Of a DNA stretch of 64,000 bases, positions 16,565 to 24,486 are shown one piece after another. The translations under genes and the position numbers were made by a program. Below the pieces are notes generated by a model that had not been told where the DNA came from, searched no databases, and saw only the letters and a list, made by a program, of their open reading frames with translations. The stretch's first letter is position 1; every line of letters starts with the position of its first letter. The DNA comes from Levilactobacillus suantsaii (GTDB lineage: Bacteria > Bacillota > Bacilli > Lactobacillales > Lactobacillaceae): contig NZ_QXIL01000006.1 in the NCBI RefSeq assembly GCF_004115745.1, positions 1 to 64,000 on the forward strand, read 5' to 3'.

Positions 16565-17422
16565 TTAATAGATTTTGATCAGGCCCTGTGTCCCGTCGTT
16601 ACCTAGACCACGGTCATCGACCATGGTTTCATATAACTGCTTAGCTTGGCGGGTCGCTGGTAAATCAAGGTGCATCCGGTCGGCCTCTTGCAAGGCAATC
16701 CGTAAATCTTTTAAGAAATGCTTGGCAAAGAAGCCGGGCGTATAATCGTCCTTTAAGATACGAGGAACGTAGGTGTCCATACTCCAGTTATCGGCGCCCC
16801 CACTACTTAGCGTTGCTAGGACTTGGGGGAGGTCCAAATCGGCTGCCTTGGCGTAAACTAACATTTCGGTCAACCCCGTCATGGTCCCAGCAATCATGAT
16901 TTGATTGGCCATTTTAGTGTGTTGGCCGTTGCCCGCGGGACCGAAGTAGTTGACCCGTTGCCCAAGCTGTTGAAAAAGTGGCGTTAGGCGATCATAGGCT
17001 TCCTGGTCACCGCCGACCATGACGGTTAAGGTCGCTTGTTGCGCCCCAATGTCACCACCGGAAACAGGCGCGTCTAGAGCTTGTAACTGGTGCGCGTGGG
17101 CTTTCTCTGCTAATTCTGCCGCCAACGCCGGGGTACTGGTGGTCATATCCACCACGATACTTCCCGCTTGAGCCCCAGCAAAAATGCCGTCTTCGCGCAA
17201 GTAAACATCGCGCACATCTTGGGGATAGCCAACCATGGTAATCGTCACGTCAGCTCCGGTCGCCGCTAGCTGGGGGGAGTCCACCCACTGAGCACCCGCA
17301 GTTAGAACCGCTTTAGCATGGGTCTTTGTCCGATTATAGACCGTCACCTGATGTCCGGCACCCAATAAGTTTTTGATGATGCCGGTACCCATGACGCCAG
17401 TCCCGATAAAACCAATTTTCAT
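16565..17422 (-). CDS. NAD(P)-dependent beta-hydroxyacid dehydrogenase (GarR/MmsB type)
   Basis: Oxidoreductase of the 3-hydroxyisobutyrate / tartronate semialdehyde reductase family. The Rossmann motif GFIGTGVMG is at residues 4-12, the substrate motif DAPVSGGDIGA near residue 120, and the catalytic Lys in GQHTKMANQ near residue 170. I chose ATG 17422 because GGGAGG precedes it; the frame continues upstream without need. 285 residues, family-typical. The natural substrate is not known; succinic semialdehyde or tartronate semialdehyde are options. Confidence 0.9.
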   Translation of the reverse strand: MKIGFIGTGVMGTGIIKNLLGAGHQVTVYNRTKTHAKAVLTAGAQWVDSPQLAATGADVTITMVGYPQDVRDVYLREDGIFAGAQAGSIVVDMTTSTPALAAELAEKAHAHQLQALDAPVSGGDIGAQQATLTVMVGGDQEAYDRLTPLFQQLGQRVNYFGPAGNGQHTKMANQIMIAGTMTGLTEMLVYAKAADLDLPQVLATLSSGGADNWSMDTYVPRILKDDYTPGFFAKHFLKDLRIALQEADRMHLDLPATRQAKQLYETMVDDRGLGNDGTQGLIKIY

Positions 17423-17502
17423 TTTGATAACCTCCCATAATTTCACTATAGGGTTATCATACCACTCACTTTGGTGACTTCATCTACACACCCATTGTGG
17501 GT

Positions 17503-17531
17503 CCTTATCCCCCACACACGTGGAAGGATAC
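17503..17531 (+). repeat. Type I-E CRISPR-like single repeat, left
   Basis: A 29-base sequence with a CCCCCACACACGTGG dyad resembling type I-E repeats of lactobacilli. A related copy lies at 18551-18579 in the same orientation. No array and no cas genes are present. Confidence 0.3.
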
Positions 17532-17559
17532 TAACTTGAAAGTCCTCACTGTATTCTAA

Positions 17560-17718
17560 AATGAGCCAGGAAGAATTAAAAATAACAATAAAAGAAAAGG
17601 ACTTAGTCACTCCTCTTCTCTTACGTCTAAATTTTGGCAAGAAATCAAAGAATCAGATAAAGAAGCTTTACATTTCTCAATATATAACTATTATAAGGTT
17701 ATAATTGATGGATTGTAA
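17560..17718 (+). pseudogene. Possible remnant ORF without start
   Basis: An open frame lacking a start codon ends with TAA at about 17718 and has a protein-like C-terminus (FWQEIKESDKEALHFSIYNYY). The stretch 17423-17752 is otherwise AT-rich and shows no complete gene. Could be the tail of a lost gene; low confidence. Confidence 0.25.
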
Positions 17719-17724
17719 CCTTAT
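17693..17724 (+). promoter_or_regulatory. Perfect 9-bp palindrome before the tandem-HTH gene
   Basis: ATAAGGTTA (17693-17701) and TAACCTTAT (17716-17724) are separated by 14 bases and end 28 bases before the ATG of the repeat protein. A possible operator for autoregulation or an RNA hairpin. Confidence 0.45.
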
Positions 17725-17752
17725 CGATGGCATATAAAAAGGATGACAAATC

Positions 17753-18526
17753 ATGGCTAATGTAATCGAAACAGAATACAAAGGTAAGCAGCGAACTCTT
17801 TCAGAAATTTCTAAAATGACGGGATTAGATCATCGATTATTATATAATCGATGGCACCGGGGTGTACGTGGCGATGAGTTAGGCGCTAAAGCCCCCAAGA
17901 AGATTCTGACCGAATACAAAGGTGAAAAGCGAACGCTATATGGGATTGCTAAGATGACCGATACCAGTTATCCTGTAATCTTACATCGCTATAATCAAGG
18001 ATACCGTGGTGATGAGTTGGGTCGTGACCAATCTCAAAACGCCACACATAATCTACTCCTGATTGATTATAAGGGTAAGAAGCGGACTCTTTCAGAAATT
18101 TCTAAAATGACGGGATTAGACCATCGACTATTATATAATCGATGGCACCGGGGTGTACGTGGTGATGAGTTAGGTGCTAAGTTACAAAAAGCCCCCAAGA
18201 AAATTCTGACCGAATACAAGGGTGAAAAGCGAACACTATACCGGATTGCTAAGATGACCGGTACCAGTTATCCTGTAATCTTACATCGTTATAATCACGG
18301 GTACCGTGGTGATGATTTAGGTCGTGACCAATCTCGAAGCGCCGCCCGTAATCTACACTTGATTGATTATAAGGGTAAGCAGATGACTTTATATGAAATT
18401 GCGAAGGACGCCGAAGTCACTTACCAAACTGTTTGGAATCGCTATAATCAGGGCTTCCGGGGAACAGCCCTCACTGCTAAACGTTACGATCTTGATAAAG
18501 ATGATACACCAACTGAAAAAAAGTAA
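17753..18526 (+). CDS. Protein of five tandem helix-turn-helix-like repeats
   Basis: 257 residues consisting almost wholly of five units of about 45-50 residues with the core YKGK-x2-TL-x2-I-x3-(about 10)-x-R-x2-G-RG-x2-L. Units 1 and 3 are nearly identical (EISKMTGLDHRLLYNRWHRG), as are 2 and 4 (IAKMT-TSYPVILHRYN-GYRG); unit 5 is divergent. A two-unit block has therefore been duplicated. Each unit resembles small phage-type HTH modules with helices at TLxEIxKxxG and the recognition helix at the LLYNRW/VILHRY segment, so sequence-specific DNA binding along a repeated or extended site is likely. ATG follows AAAAGGA. The surrounding DNA is AT-rich compared with its neighbours, a sign of transfer. 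I do not recognise a named family. Confidence 0.85.
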   Translation: MANVIETEYKGKQRTLSEISKMTGLDHRLLYNRWHRGVRGDELGAKAPKKILTEYKGEKRTLYGIAKMTDTSYPVILHRYNQGYRGDELGRDQSQNATHNLLLIDYKGKKRTLSEISKMTGLDHRLLYNRWHRGVRGDELGAKLQKAPKKILTEYKGEKRTLYRIAKMTGTSYPVILHRYNHGYRGDDLGRDQSRSAARNLHLIDYKGKQMTLYEIAKDAEVTYQTVWNRYNQGFRGTALTAKRYDLDKDDTPTEKK

Positions 18527-18550
18527 TGGCAGAAATAAGATGAGGTCTAG

Positions 18551-18579
18551 ACTTATCCCCATACACACGGGAAACACAC
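18551..18579 (+). repeat. Type I-E CRISPR-like single repeat, right
   Basis: Shares the CTTATCCCC and ACACACG segments with the copy at 17503-17531. The 295-base gap 18527-18821 holds nothing else except the terminator near its end. Confidence 0.3.
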
Positions 18580-18751
18580 TAAATCAACACCAGTTTTAAA
18601 TAATTCTCAAACTTGAAAAATCCAATTTTACATTAGAACTACTCGAAGATTACTTTTATCTTATTGGGTCTTTACCACTATTCAGCACCATAGACTTCTA
18701 CTACTTTAAATTTCGGTATTTTTTGAAAGCGATTACTTTACTAAAGAACCT

Positions 18752-18796
18752 AAAACAGGCTTTTCAAGTATTTTGATGCTTGGAAAGCCTGTTTTA
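18752..18796. terminator. Bidirectional terminator
   Basis: AAAACAGGCTTT...AAAGCCTGTTTT stem of more than 12 bp with an inner CAAG/CTTG, flanked by A and T. Serves terC on the minus strand. Confidence 0.8.
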
Positions 18797-18821
18797 TGTT
18801 AATCGATGTTAATTATTAGCT

Positions 18822-19580
18822 TTAATCGTTTTTCTTCGCCGGGGCCTTCTTCTGGCGCACGGCGTGAATGATCAGCGTGATAACGATTGCCCCCACGACT
18901 ACCAGACCAAATAAAGCAGCTGGAATTTCAATATCAATGGCGGGAATCGATAGGAACAACTTCACGGCAATAATCCCAATCAGGATGTAAGCCATGGGTT
19001 CCAATTCGGGAATCCGTCGCATCAGTTTCATGATGACTTCGGCCACGCCCCGCATGGCCAGAATCCCAATCATCCCCCCAATGAGGACGATGACAGGGTT
19101 GTTTGAAATGGCTAACGATGCCAAAACCGAATCGATGGAGAACACGATATCCATCATTTCAATCTGAATGACTACCGACCAAAAGAGCGAAATTCCCCGG
19201 CGCTTCTTTTTATCTGCAACCAACTTCCGCGTGTGCTTCACACGGGTTCGGGTAAAGAACTGAAAGACCAGGTAGGCCAGATACAGCGACCCCAAGACCT
19301 TAATCTCCCAAAAATTAATCAAATAGGTCCCTAACCCAATGATGATGAACCGAAAAATATAGGCTCCCCAAATCCCGTAAAACAACGACTTTTCACGTAA
19401 CTCTTGGGTGGGTAGCGACTGCGTTTGCGCCGCTAAGACCACCGCATTATCCACGGACAACAGACACTCGATTAAGACCAACGAAAAGATAATCAGCCAA
19501 TCGTCACCCGTTGTGATCACAGTTTCCCAGTTGTGCGGATCGAAGAACGGCCCGTATAACTGACCTAGAAAGTGTAGCAC
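18822..19580 (-). CDS. TerC family integral membrane protein
   Basis: Seven-helix membrane protein of the TerC/YkoY group; several members export manganese or help load metal on secreted enzymes. Family signature ECLLSVDNAVVLA lies near residue 38 and the second repeat MMDIVFSIDSVLAS near residue 140, each with the conserved Asp that binds metal. 252 residues; GTG 19580 is used. No yybP-ykoY manganese riboswitch is seen upstream. A single gene with its own terminator. Confidence 0.92.
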   Translation of the reverse strand: MLHFLGQLYGPFFDPHNWETVITTGDDWLIIFSLVLIECLLSVDNAVVLAAQTQSLPTQELREKSLFYGIWGAYIFRFIIIGLGTYLINFWEIKVLGSLYLAYLVFQFFTRTRVKHTRKLVADKKKRRGISLFWSVVIQIEMMDIVFSIDSVLASLAISNNPVIVLIGGMIGILAMRGVAEVIMKLMRRIPELEPMAYILIGIIAVKLFLSIPAIDIEIPAALFGLVVVGAIVITLIIHAVRQKKAPAKKND

Positions 19581-19723
19581 CGCATGTCTCAGCTCCCTTT
19601 TTGTTTAGGCTTATTTTACCATACGCGTTTCGCAGTTGCGACCGCGGACCGTCAATTTTTCGGCCCCGTTTGATAATTTTATTTGTTAATTCAAATTGTA
19701 AACTGTTTAAATTGTTACCAAAG

Positions 19724-19760
19724 CGCCATCAAGTTGTTATTCATTCGCAACTTGATGGCG
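19724..19760 (+). promoter_or_regulatory. Perfect 13-bp inverted repeat in the 5' region
   Basis: CGCCATCAAGTTG (19724-19736) and its complement (19748-19760) are separated by 11 bases and lie 37 bases before the serine hydrolase start. No T run follows, so it is an operator or a stable leader hairpin rather than a terminator. Confidence 0.5.
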
Positions 19761-19796
19761 GTACCATTGGTGTAGATTACCAATCAAGGGGAATGG

Positions 19797-21119
19797 ATGG
19801 TTATTGTGAAAAAAGTTATGTTAATCGCCGCAGCCGCGTTAGTGACCTGGGGCCTATTACCAATCGGGGAAAGTCACGCCAGCAGTTATTTTAGAATCGT
19901 CCGGACTGAAAAAACGGATTATAACGCTCGCTTCGTCAGTCAGCCACGCCGCAACGACGGTATTTACTATTATGGGCCGTACAATACCCGGCGCTCGGCC
20001 ACGACCCGCGATGCCAGTGGTAAGAACTGGCAACATCGTTTTGTGCGCGTCAGTCAAATCGCCACGTTATCTAACGGGGTCAAGTTCGTGAAATTTTCCT
20101 GGTACGGCTAGACCATCGGCTGGGTGGATCAAGCCGCCCTGCAGAAGTTCAGCCGGACTGATAATGCCCGGGTGCTCTTAGAAAACGCCCATTTCGAAGG
20201 CCGGGCCATGATTTTCAACCACTATGCGACTGGGGCCAGCCTAATCAGCGTAGGGTACGCGGATCAACCCAGCAAGTCGGCCAATTCGGCAGCCACGCTC
20301 TACCCGTTGGCTTCCCTGCAAAAGGTGATTACTGGCGCCATCATCGAACAGCTGACCAGTGAGCACCGGTTAGCCATGACGGAAAAACTCAGCCGCTTCT
20401 TCCCGACTATCAAAGACAGTGAAAATATCACGATTCGTCAACTACTCGACCAACGCTCCGGCATCAAAATGGATGAGACCACGCCTAACACGGTCTTGAC
20501 CACTCAGGACGCTCAGTTGAACTACACCCTCACACAATTAACTTCGACCGGAGCGGGCCGCTACAACTACACCAACGCCAACTACACCCTGCTCGCCGCT
20601 ATCGCCAGCAAGGTCACCGGCGAATCCTACAACACGTTAATCCAAAAACGAATCATTCGTCCGCTAAACCTGACCGATACCCACGCGTGGGACCAGTTGC
20701 CGACATCACAGTTGACGGCCAGTGGCTACAGCTACGCTAACGGTCAAGATTACCGATCCAACGGCGTTTCTCGTGAGTTAGTGTCCTCGTTACTGGGAGC
20801 TGGTAACTATTACTCGACCCCTGAAGACTACTACGCCATCCAAAAGGGGCTCCGGAATGGCAAGATTCTGACCCGTGACCAATACCTCGACCTCGCTAAC
20901 CACTACCAGCATGATTATGATGGTGGTTTATATCACTACAGCAACGGCATCAAACGGGTCCACGGGACGTTGGGAACCTCGGGATACGATACCGTGTATT
21001 ACGGTACGGAAGGCAACAAATACGGTGCAATCCTCTTTGCCAACCAGTCGCCGCAGCATTCCATCAACACACTAGCCAGGACCTTGTACGATTTAGCTTA
21101 CTACTACAACGAAAATTAA
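19797..21119 (+). pseudogene. Secreted serine hydrolase (beta-lactamase/PBP4* fold), amber-interrupted
   Basis: Exported beta-lactamase-like serine hydrolase. A signal peptide (residues about 5-30) is followed by an SH3-like wall-binding segment, then the hydrolase domain with SLQK (SxxK nucleophile), YTN (YxN) and a HGTLGTSG segment replacing KTG. A TAG at 20109-20111 interrupts an otherwise continuous frame: SWYG-stop-TIGWVDQAAL. Upstream of the stop only the signal and wall-binding parts are made. The downstream part could start at GTG 20124 but would lack a signal peptide. One base change explains the stop. Joined length 440 residues. Confidence 0.88.
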
Positions 21120-21132
21120 ACAGCAACAATTA

Positions 21133-21176
21133 AAGGGGGTTCGGACGCTGGTCCGAACCCCCTGGTTGTCTTTTCA
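21133..21176 (+). terminator. Terminator after serine hydrolase gene
   Basis: GGGGGTTCGGAC (21135-21146), loop GCTG, and its complement (21151-21162) make a 12-bp stem followed by a T-rich tail. Confidence 0.82.
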
Positions 21177-21179
21177 TGA

Positions 21180-21803
21180 TTACGTGTCATACTGGTTAAG
21201 ATTATACGTGGCAATCACGTTGGTTAATTTGCGCGCATAGTGCGGATCCGTGGCATAGCCGTTGGTCTGTAACAACTTGGCCGCCGTCTGATAATCCGTC
21301 ACGGTTCCTTTAAAATAGTTCTGTTTAAGCAACGCATCGTGATCCAAAATAGCATCCGTTAGATTCGGATAATTCCGGAAATTTGCCCGGACCTTGACCG
21401 TCTTGTTATTGACGTACTCCGTGGTCATGAAGCTTTTACTGCTACCTTGGTAACTCCCCTTCACCCCAAACGGATTATTCGCCTGCAAGAAAAGTTGCGA
21501 TGTGCCCCAACTCGATTCCAAAATGGCTTGAGCAATCACGATACTAGGCAAGACTTGGCCGTTTTGATGGTACACTCGAACCGCGGGTGCCGCCATTTTT
21601 TTGATAAACTTTTTCTGCGCAGCCGTTTCCCCGGACGAAGAACTCGTGCTAGTGGCGGTGACCACCCCGTTTTGAATCTCAGTTTTTATGTGACCCCGAA
21701 CCAGCATTCCGCCCCCCACGACAATCAGAACTAGCACAAAGAGCCAGGTCGCAAAGGCCGGATGACTATTCCGTTGGCGATTTTTTCGACGTCGTTTTGG
21801 CAC
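21180..21803 (-). CDS. Membrane-anchored N-acetylglucosaminidase (GH73)
   Basis: Peptidoglycan hydrolase of the glucosaminidase/LytG type. A basic N-terminus (PKRRRKNRQR) and one membrane helix (about residues 20-40) are followed by a Ser-rich linker and a GH73 domain with the catalytic Glu in AILESSWG, then NNPFGVKGS and the terminal YATDPHYARKL motif. I chose the GTG at 21803 after GGGGGGA because the frame upstream runs into the divergent promoter; 207 residues. Probably anchored to the outer face of the membrane. Confidence 0.88.
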   Translation of the reverse strand: MPKRRRKNRQRNSHPAFATWLFVLVLIVVGGGMLVRGHIKTEIQNGVVTATSTSSSSGETAAQKKFIKKMAAPAVRVYHQNGQVLPSIVIAQAILESSWGTSQLFLQANNPFGVKGSYQGSSKSFMTTEYVNNKTVKVRANFRNYPNLTDAILDHDALLKQNYFKGTVTDYQTAAKLLQTNGYATDPHYARKLTNVIATYNLNQYDT

Positions 21804-21821
21804 CCGTGTCCCCCCAATTTC

Positions 21822-21846
21822 GGTTATAATTAGGTCTATTATAACC
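21822..21846. promoter_or_regulatory. Symmetric divergent promoter palindrome
   Basis: GGTTATAAT (21822-21830) and ATTATAACC (21838-21846) form a perfect palindrome with a 7-base centre. Each arm contains a TATAAT box facing outward, towards the glucosaminidase and the YdcF gene. Confidence 0.5.
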
Positions 21847-21925
21847 ATAGTTGCCTCGTAAAAGTCACGTTTACGCCACGTAGTCACAATAAAACTTAAT
21901 CTTTTCTCGAAGGGAGGTGTTTCTC

Positions 21926-22915
21926 GTGCTTCTCAGCGCAATCGTCTTTTTACTCTGTTTAACCGCACTGATCACGTTCTGGGAACCCCACGGTTTATTC
22001 AGCGCCGTCACGACCAGTTTTTGCGGCGGCTTAATTATCTTAATCACTAGCTTTTCGCCCCACCAGTGGGCCCATGGTCTCGCCGTGATTGGCTGGCTAG
22101 TGGTTGCCCTCATCGCTTTCAGCGGACTGGTGACCCTGATTCTCATCATGGGGTGGCCCCACGCCGTCCTCAAAAAACGCGAACGATTAACCGGGTGGCT
22201 CCGATTGGCAATTGCCGGGTGGCTCTTACTGAGTGCCGGCTGGTCGTGGGCCGCACTCTCCGGTCACTTTACCGACACTCTGTGGCCCTGGCTCACCTTC
22301 ATCCCTGTTTACAGCTTATATTTAGGCTTACTGTATGCGGCCAGTTTGATAGGCTTTTGGCGGGTCAGTCTCGTCAGTGCCCACCACGCCGATACCTTAG
22401 TCGTTTTAGGGGCTGGACTGCACCGCGGCCACATTATCGGCCGAACCTTACAGTCCCGGCTGGACACCGCCTTGGCCTTAGCGACCCAACAGGATCACCC
22501 GGTGACCATCATCGTGACCGGGGGCCAGGGAGCAGACGAAGACCTCCCTGAAGCTAGCGCTATGGCGGCCTACCTTAAGCAGCATCACTTCCCCGCCGCT
22601 AACCTCATCGAGGAACCCGTCGCAACCAATACGTTCAGTAACTTACTGAACAGTCAACCTCTCTGGGCCCAACTGCCCCAGCAGGGCGGTCGCGTCGTGG
22701 TAGTCACCAGTAACTACCACCTCTTTCGCACCCAAATTTTGGCCCACCAATTGGGCTTACATTTGGGTGGTGCCGCAGCCCCAACTCGTTGGGGTACCTT
22801 GCCCCTCGCCTGGGCGCGCGAATTTTTAGCCATCGTTATCTTACATCCACGTTTGCACCGCAGCGTTCTGCTAGCGTTATTGGGATTAAACATCCTCGGT
22901 GTCCTTATCTTTTGA
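21926..22915 (+). CDS. YdcF family membrane protein (DUF218/ElyC-like)
   Basis: Four or five membrane helices (residues about 1-150) precede a DUF218 domain (about 155-330) with VVLGAG, IVTGGQGADEDLPEASAM, NTFSNL and VTSNYHLFR, the usual family motifs. Members such as SanA and ElyC affect envelope integrity; the enzyme activity is unknown. GTG 21926 has GGGAGG 8 bases before it; a GTG at 21917 overlaps that site and is less likely. 329 residues. Divergent from the glucosaminidase. Confidence 0.88.
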   Translation: MLLSAIVFLLCLTALITFWEPHGLFSAVTTSFCGGLIILITSFSPHQWAHGLAVIGWLVVALIAFSGLVTLILIMGWPHAVLKKRERLTGWLRLAIAGWLLLSAGWSWAALSGHFTDTLWPWLTFIPVYSLYLGLLYAASLIGFWRVSLVSAHHADTLVVLGAGLHRGHIIGRTLQSRLDTALALATQQDHPVTIIVTGGQGADEDLPEASAMAAYLKQHHFPAANLIEEPVATNTFSNLLNSQPLWAQLPQQGGRVVVVTSNYHLFRTQILAHQLGLHLGGAAAPTRWGTLPLAWAREFLAIVILHPRLHRSVLLALLGLNILGVLIF

Positions 22916-22943
22916 CCCGAACAAAAGTATCTAGGACAAAACA

Positions 22944-22996
22944 TTAAAGGGCACCGCTTTTAAATGAATTTTCATTTAAAAGCGGTGCCCTTTAAG
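22944..22996. terminator. Long perfect hairpin terminator
   Basis: Arms 22944-22967 and 22972-22995 pair over about 24 bp. The inner part TTTAAATGA/TCATTTAAA is identical to the core of the hairpin at 6453-6504. Confidence 0.85.
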
Positions 22997-23044
22997 TTAC
23001 TCAGTGCCCATAGTGGTGCCGAAGCGTGCGCCAAAAGTTAGTTT

Positions 23045-24022
23045 TTAATTCAACGCCGTCACGTGCAACGCATTTCTAATCGGGTAAAATTTCGGTTGCG
23101 ACCACGTTAGCATCTCCGACGTTAAGTGTAATCGAACCAGATCCAACCGGTTGTACGGCTGGAAGTAGTAGGTCAACGATTCGCTACAAGTCGCCGCCCG
23201 GTAAACCGAATAGGTGGGGCGGTAGTGGTGACTCTTGGGAACCGTCACACTGTTCAAGAGGTGCCAGGCACTGATGATGCCCTCGTTTTCGTTGGCCGGC
23301 AAATCGGCGCGTTCTTTATAATACGCGGCCCGCACGAACCGGCCGCCCGGTGTGAACGACCCGCTAGGAACGGGTTTCCCCGAAAAACGTCCGGTCGTGA
23401 CTAGCGGCGTGTTCAACGGCACGGTCCCCGCCACGAAATCATCGGTATACGTCACGTACTGCCCCAACCGCTGTAACTGTTGCGTAAAATCCTTGCTGTT
23501 GGTGACCACACCTAACGGATTTTCACGAACCCGCATGGGAAAGTGGGTCGGTTCGATGACGACCGTGCGACCAGTTCGGTCGACCACGGCAAAGTGTAAC
23601 TCGCTGTCCCCGATAGGGTTGGCCGCGAGTCGCCCACTCATCAGTTGGATTTCCTCCAGATGCGCTTCAATCTCGGCGACCGATGCGAAGTTGCTTAACA
23701 AGTAGAAAGAAAATTCGAACGGTGCCAAATGGACGTGTCCCGCTGTGGGCGTATCCACCAGTTGCGAGCCATTGGCGAAGGTCAGCTTCTGAACACTAAG
23801 CCCCTTTTCGTTGACCCCGTCAGACACATCGATTTCGTGGTCGTGTGGTCCACCACCACCGATTAACGCGTAGCGGCCCACATGGGGTTGGTTATCAAAT
23901 AGACTTAACCAACGGTACCCCCGCGGCACGAAGAGGGGCATGCTCTTCATCACGTGCCAATCCATGGTCCGAGCCAGGATGTGACTGCCATCCTTAGCGA
24001 TTTGTAAAATACTGGTACACAT
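23045..24022 (-). CDS. Choloylglycine hydrolase family amidase (bile salt hydrolase / penicillin V acylase)
   Basis: N-terminal nucleophile hydrolase that cleaves conjugated bile salts, penicillin V or acyl-homoserine lactones. Cys2 is the nucleophile after Met removal; Arg18 and Asp21 in RTMDW, the Asn in VTNSKDF and Arg in the SGGR-like region near residue 225 complete the site. 325 residues, typical. Substrate preference cannot be decided here. A 79-residue gene lies 21 bases upstream in the same direction and is probably cotranscribed. Confidence 0.92.
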   Translation of the reverse strand: MCTSILQIAKDGSHILARTMDWHVMKSMPLFVPRGYRWLSLFDNQPHVGRYALIGGGGPHDHEIDVSDGVNEKGLSVQKLTFANGSQLVDTPTAGHVHLAPFEFSFYLLSNFASVAEIEAHLEEIQLMSGRLAANPIGDSELHFAVVDRTGRTVVIEPTHFPMRVRENPLGVVTNSKDFTQQLQRLGQYVTYTDDFVAGTVPLNTPLVTTGRFSGKPVPSGSFTPGGRFVRAAYYKERADLPANENEGIISAWHLLNSVTVPKSHHYRPTYSVYRAATCSESLTYYFQPYNRLDLVRLHLTSEMLTWSQPKFYPIRNALHVTALN

Positions 24023-24043
24023 CCTTAAAGTCCCCCTTCACGG

Positions 24044-24283
24044 TTAGTCCGCAGCTTGCGCGTCAATCAGAAACTGCTGAAATTGCTGGTCAATTTTGCG
24101 TTGCCGGGCAGTCTCGCCCGAAAGCTCCAGTGCGGCCACACTCGCCGTAATCTGCAGGTAGGCAAATAAAATCTGGCTAGGATCTAAGCCCACCTTAGTC
24201 GCTAATTGACTGGCATACTGAAACCGGTCCGGTCCCATCATAGGAGCAAAGGGACTTTCATAAGTCCGGTGGCGTTTGGTCAT
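24044..24283 (-). CDS. Conserved small protein, unknown function
   Basis: 79 residues, predicted soluble and helical in the second half (LDPSQILFAYLQITASVAALEL). ATG follows AAGGAAG. It lies just upstream of the bile-salt-hydrolase-type gene and probably shares its transcript. I do not recognise a domain. Confidence 0.75.
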   Translation of the reverse strand: MTKRHRTYESPFAPMMGPDRFQYASQLATKVGLDPSQILFAYLQITASVAALELSGETARQRKIDQQFQQFLIDAQAAD

Positions 24284-24486
24284 CGGTTAGTCACTTCCTT
24301 TTAGTACGTAAGTACCCTTACCTTACCGACTTTTAGCGCGAAGTCAACCAAAAGACTTCCTTAACTTTCCTTAAATCCACCTTAACCTCTTCCGTGAAGT
24401 GCTTAATATGGTAAAATTAAGCATTAATTATACCCTGCTCGCACGGTGCAATTAATAACTTAGGTTAGAGAGGACTCAGATTACAT

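Noticed and set aside
17503-18579. A functional CRISPR array
   Set aside because: Only two degenerate repeats far apart, no regular spacers and no cas genes.
24400-24480. MerR-type operator in the MMPL promoter
   Set aside because: A CTTC-CGT-GAAG dyad is present but short, and differs from the palindrome at merR.
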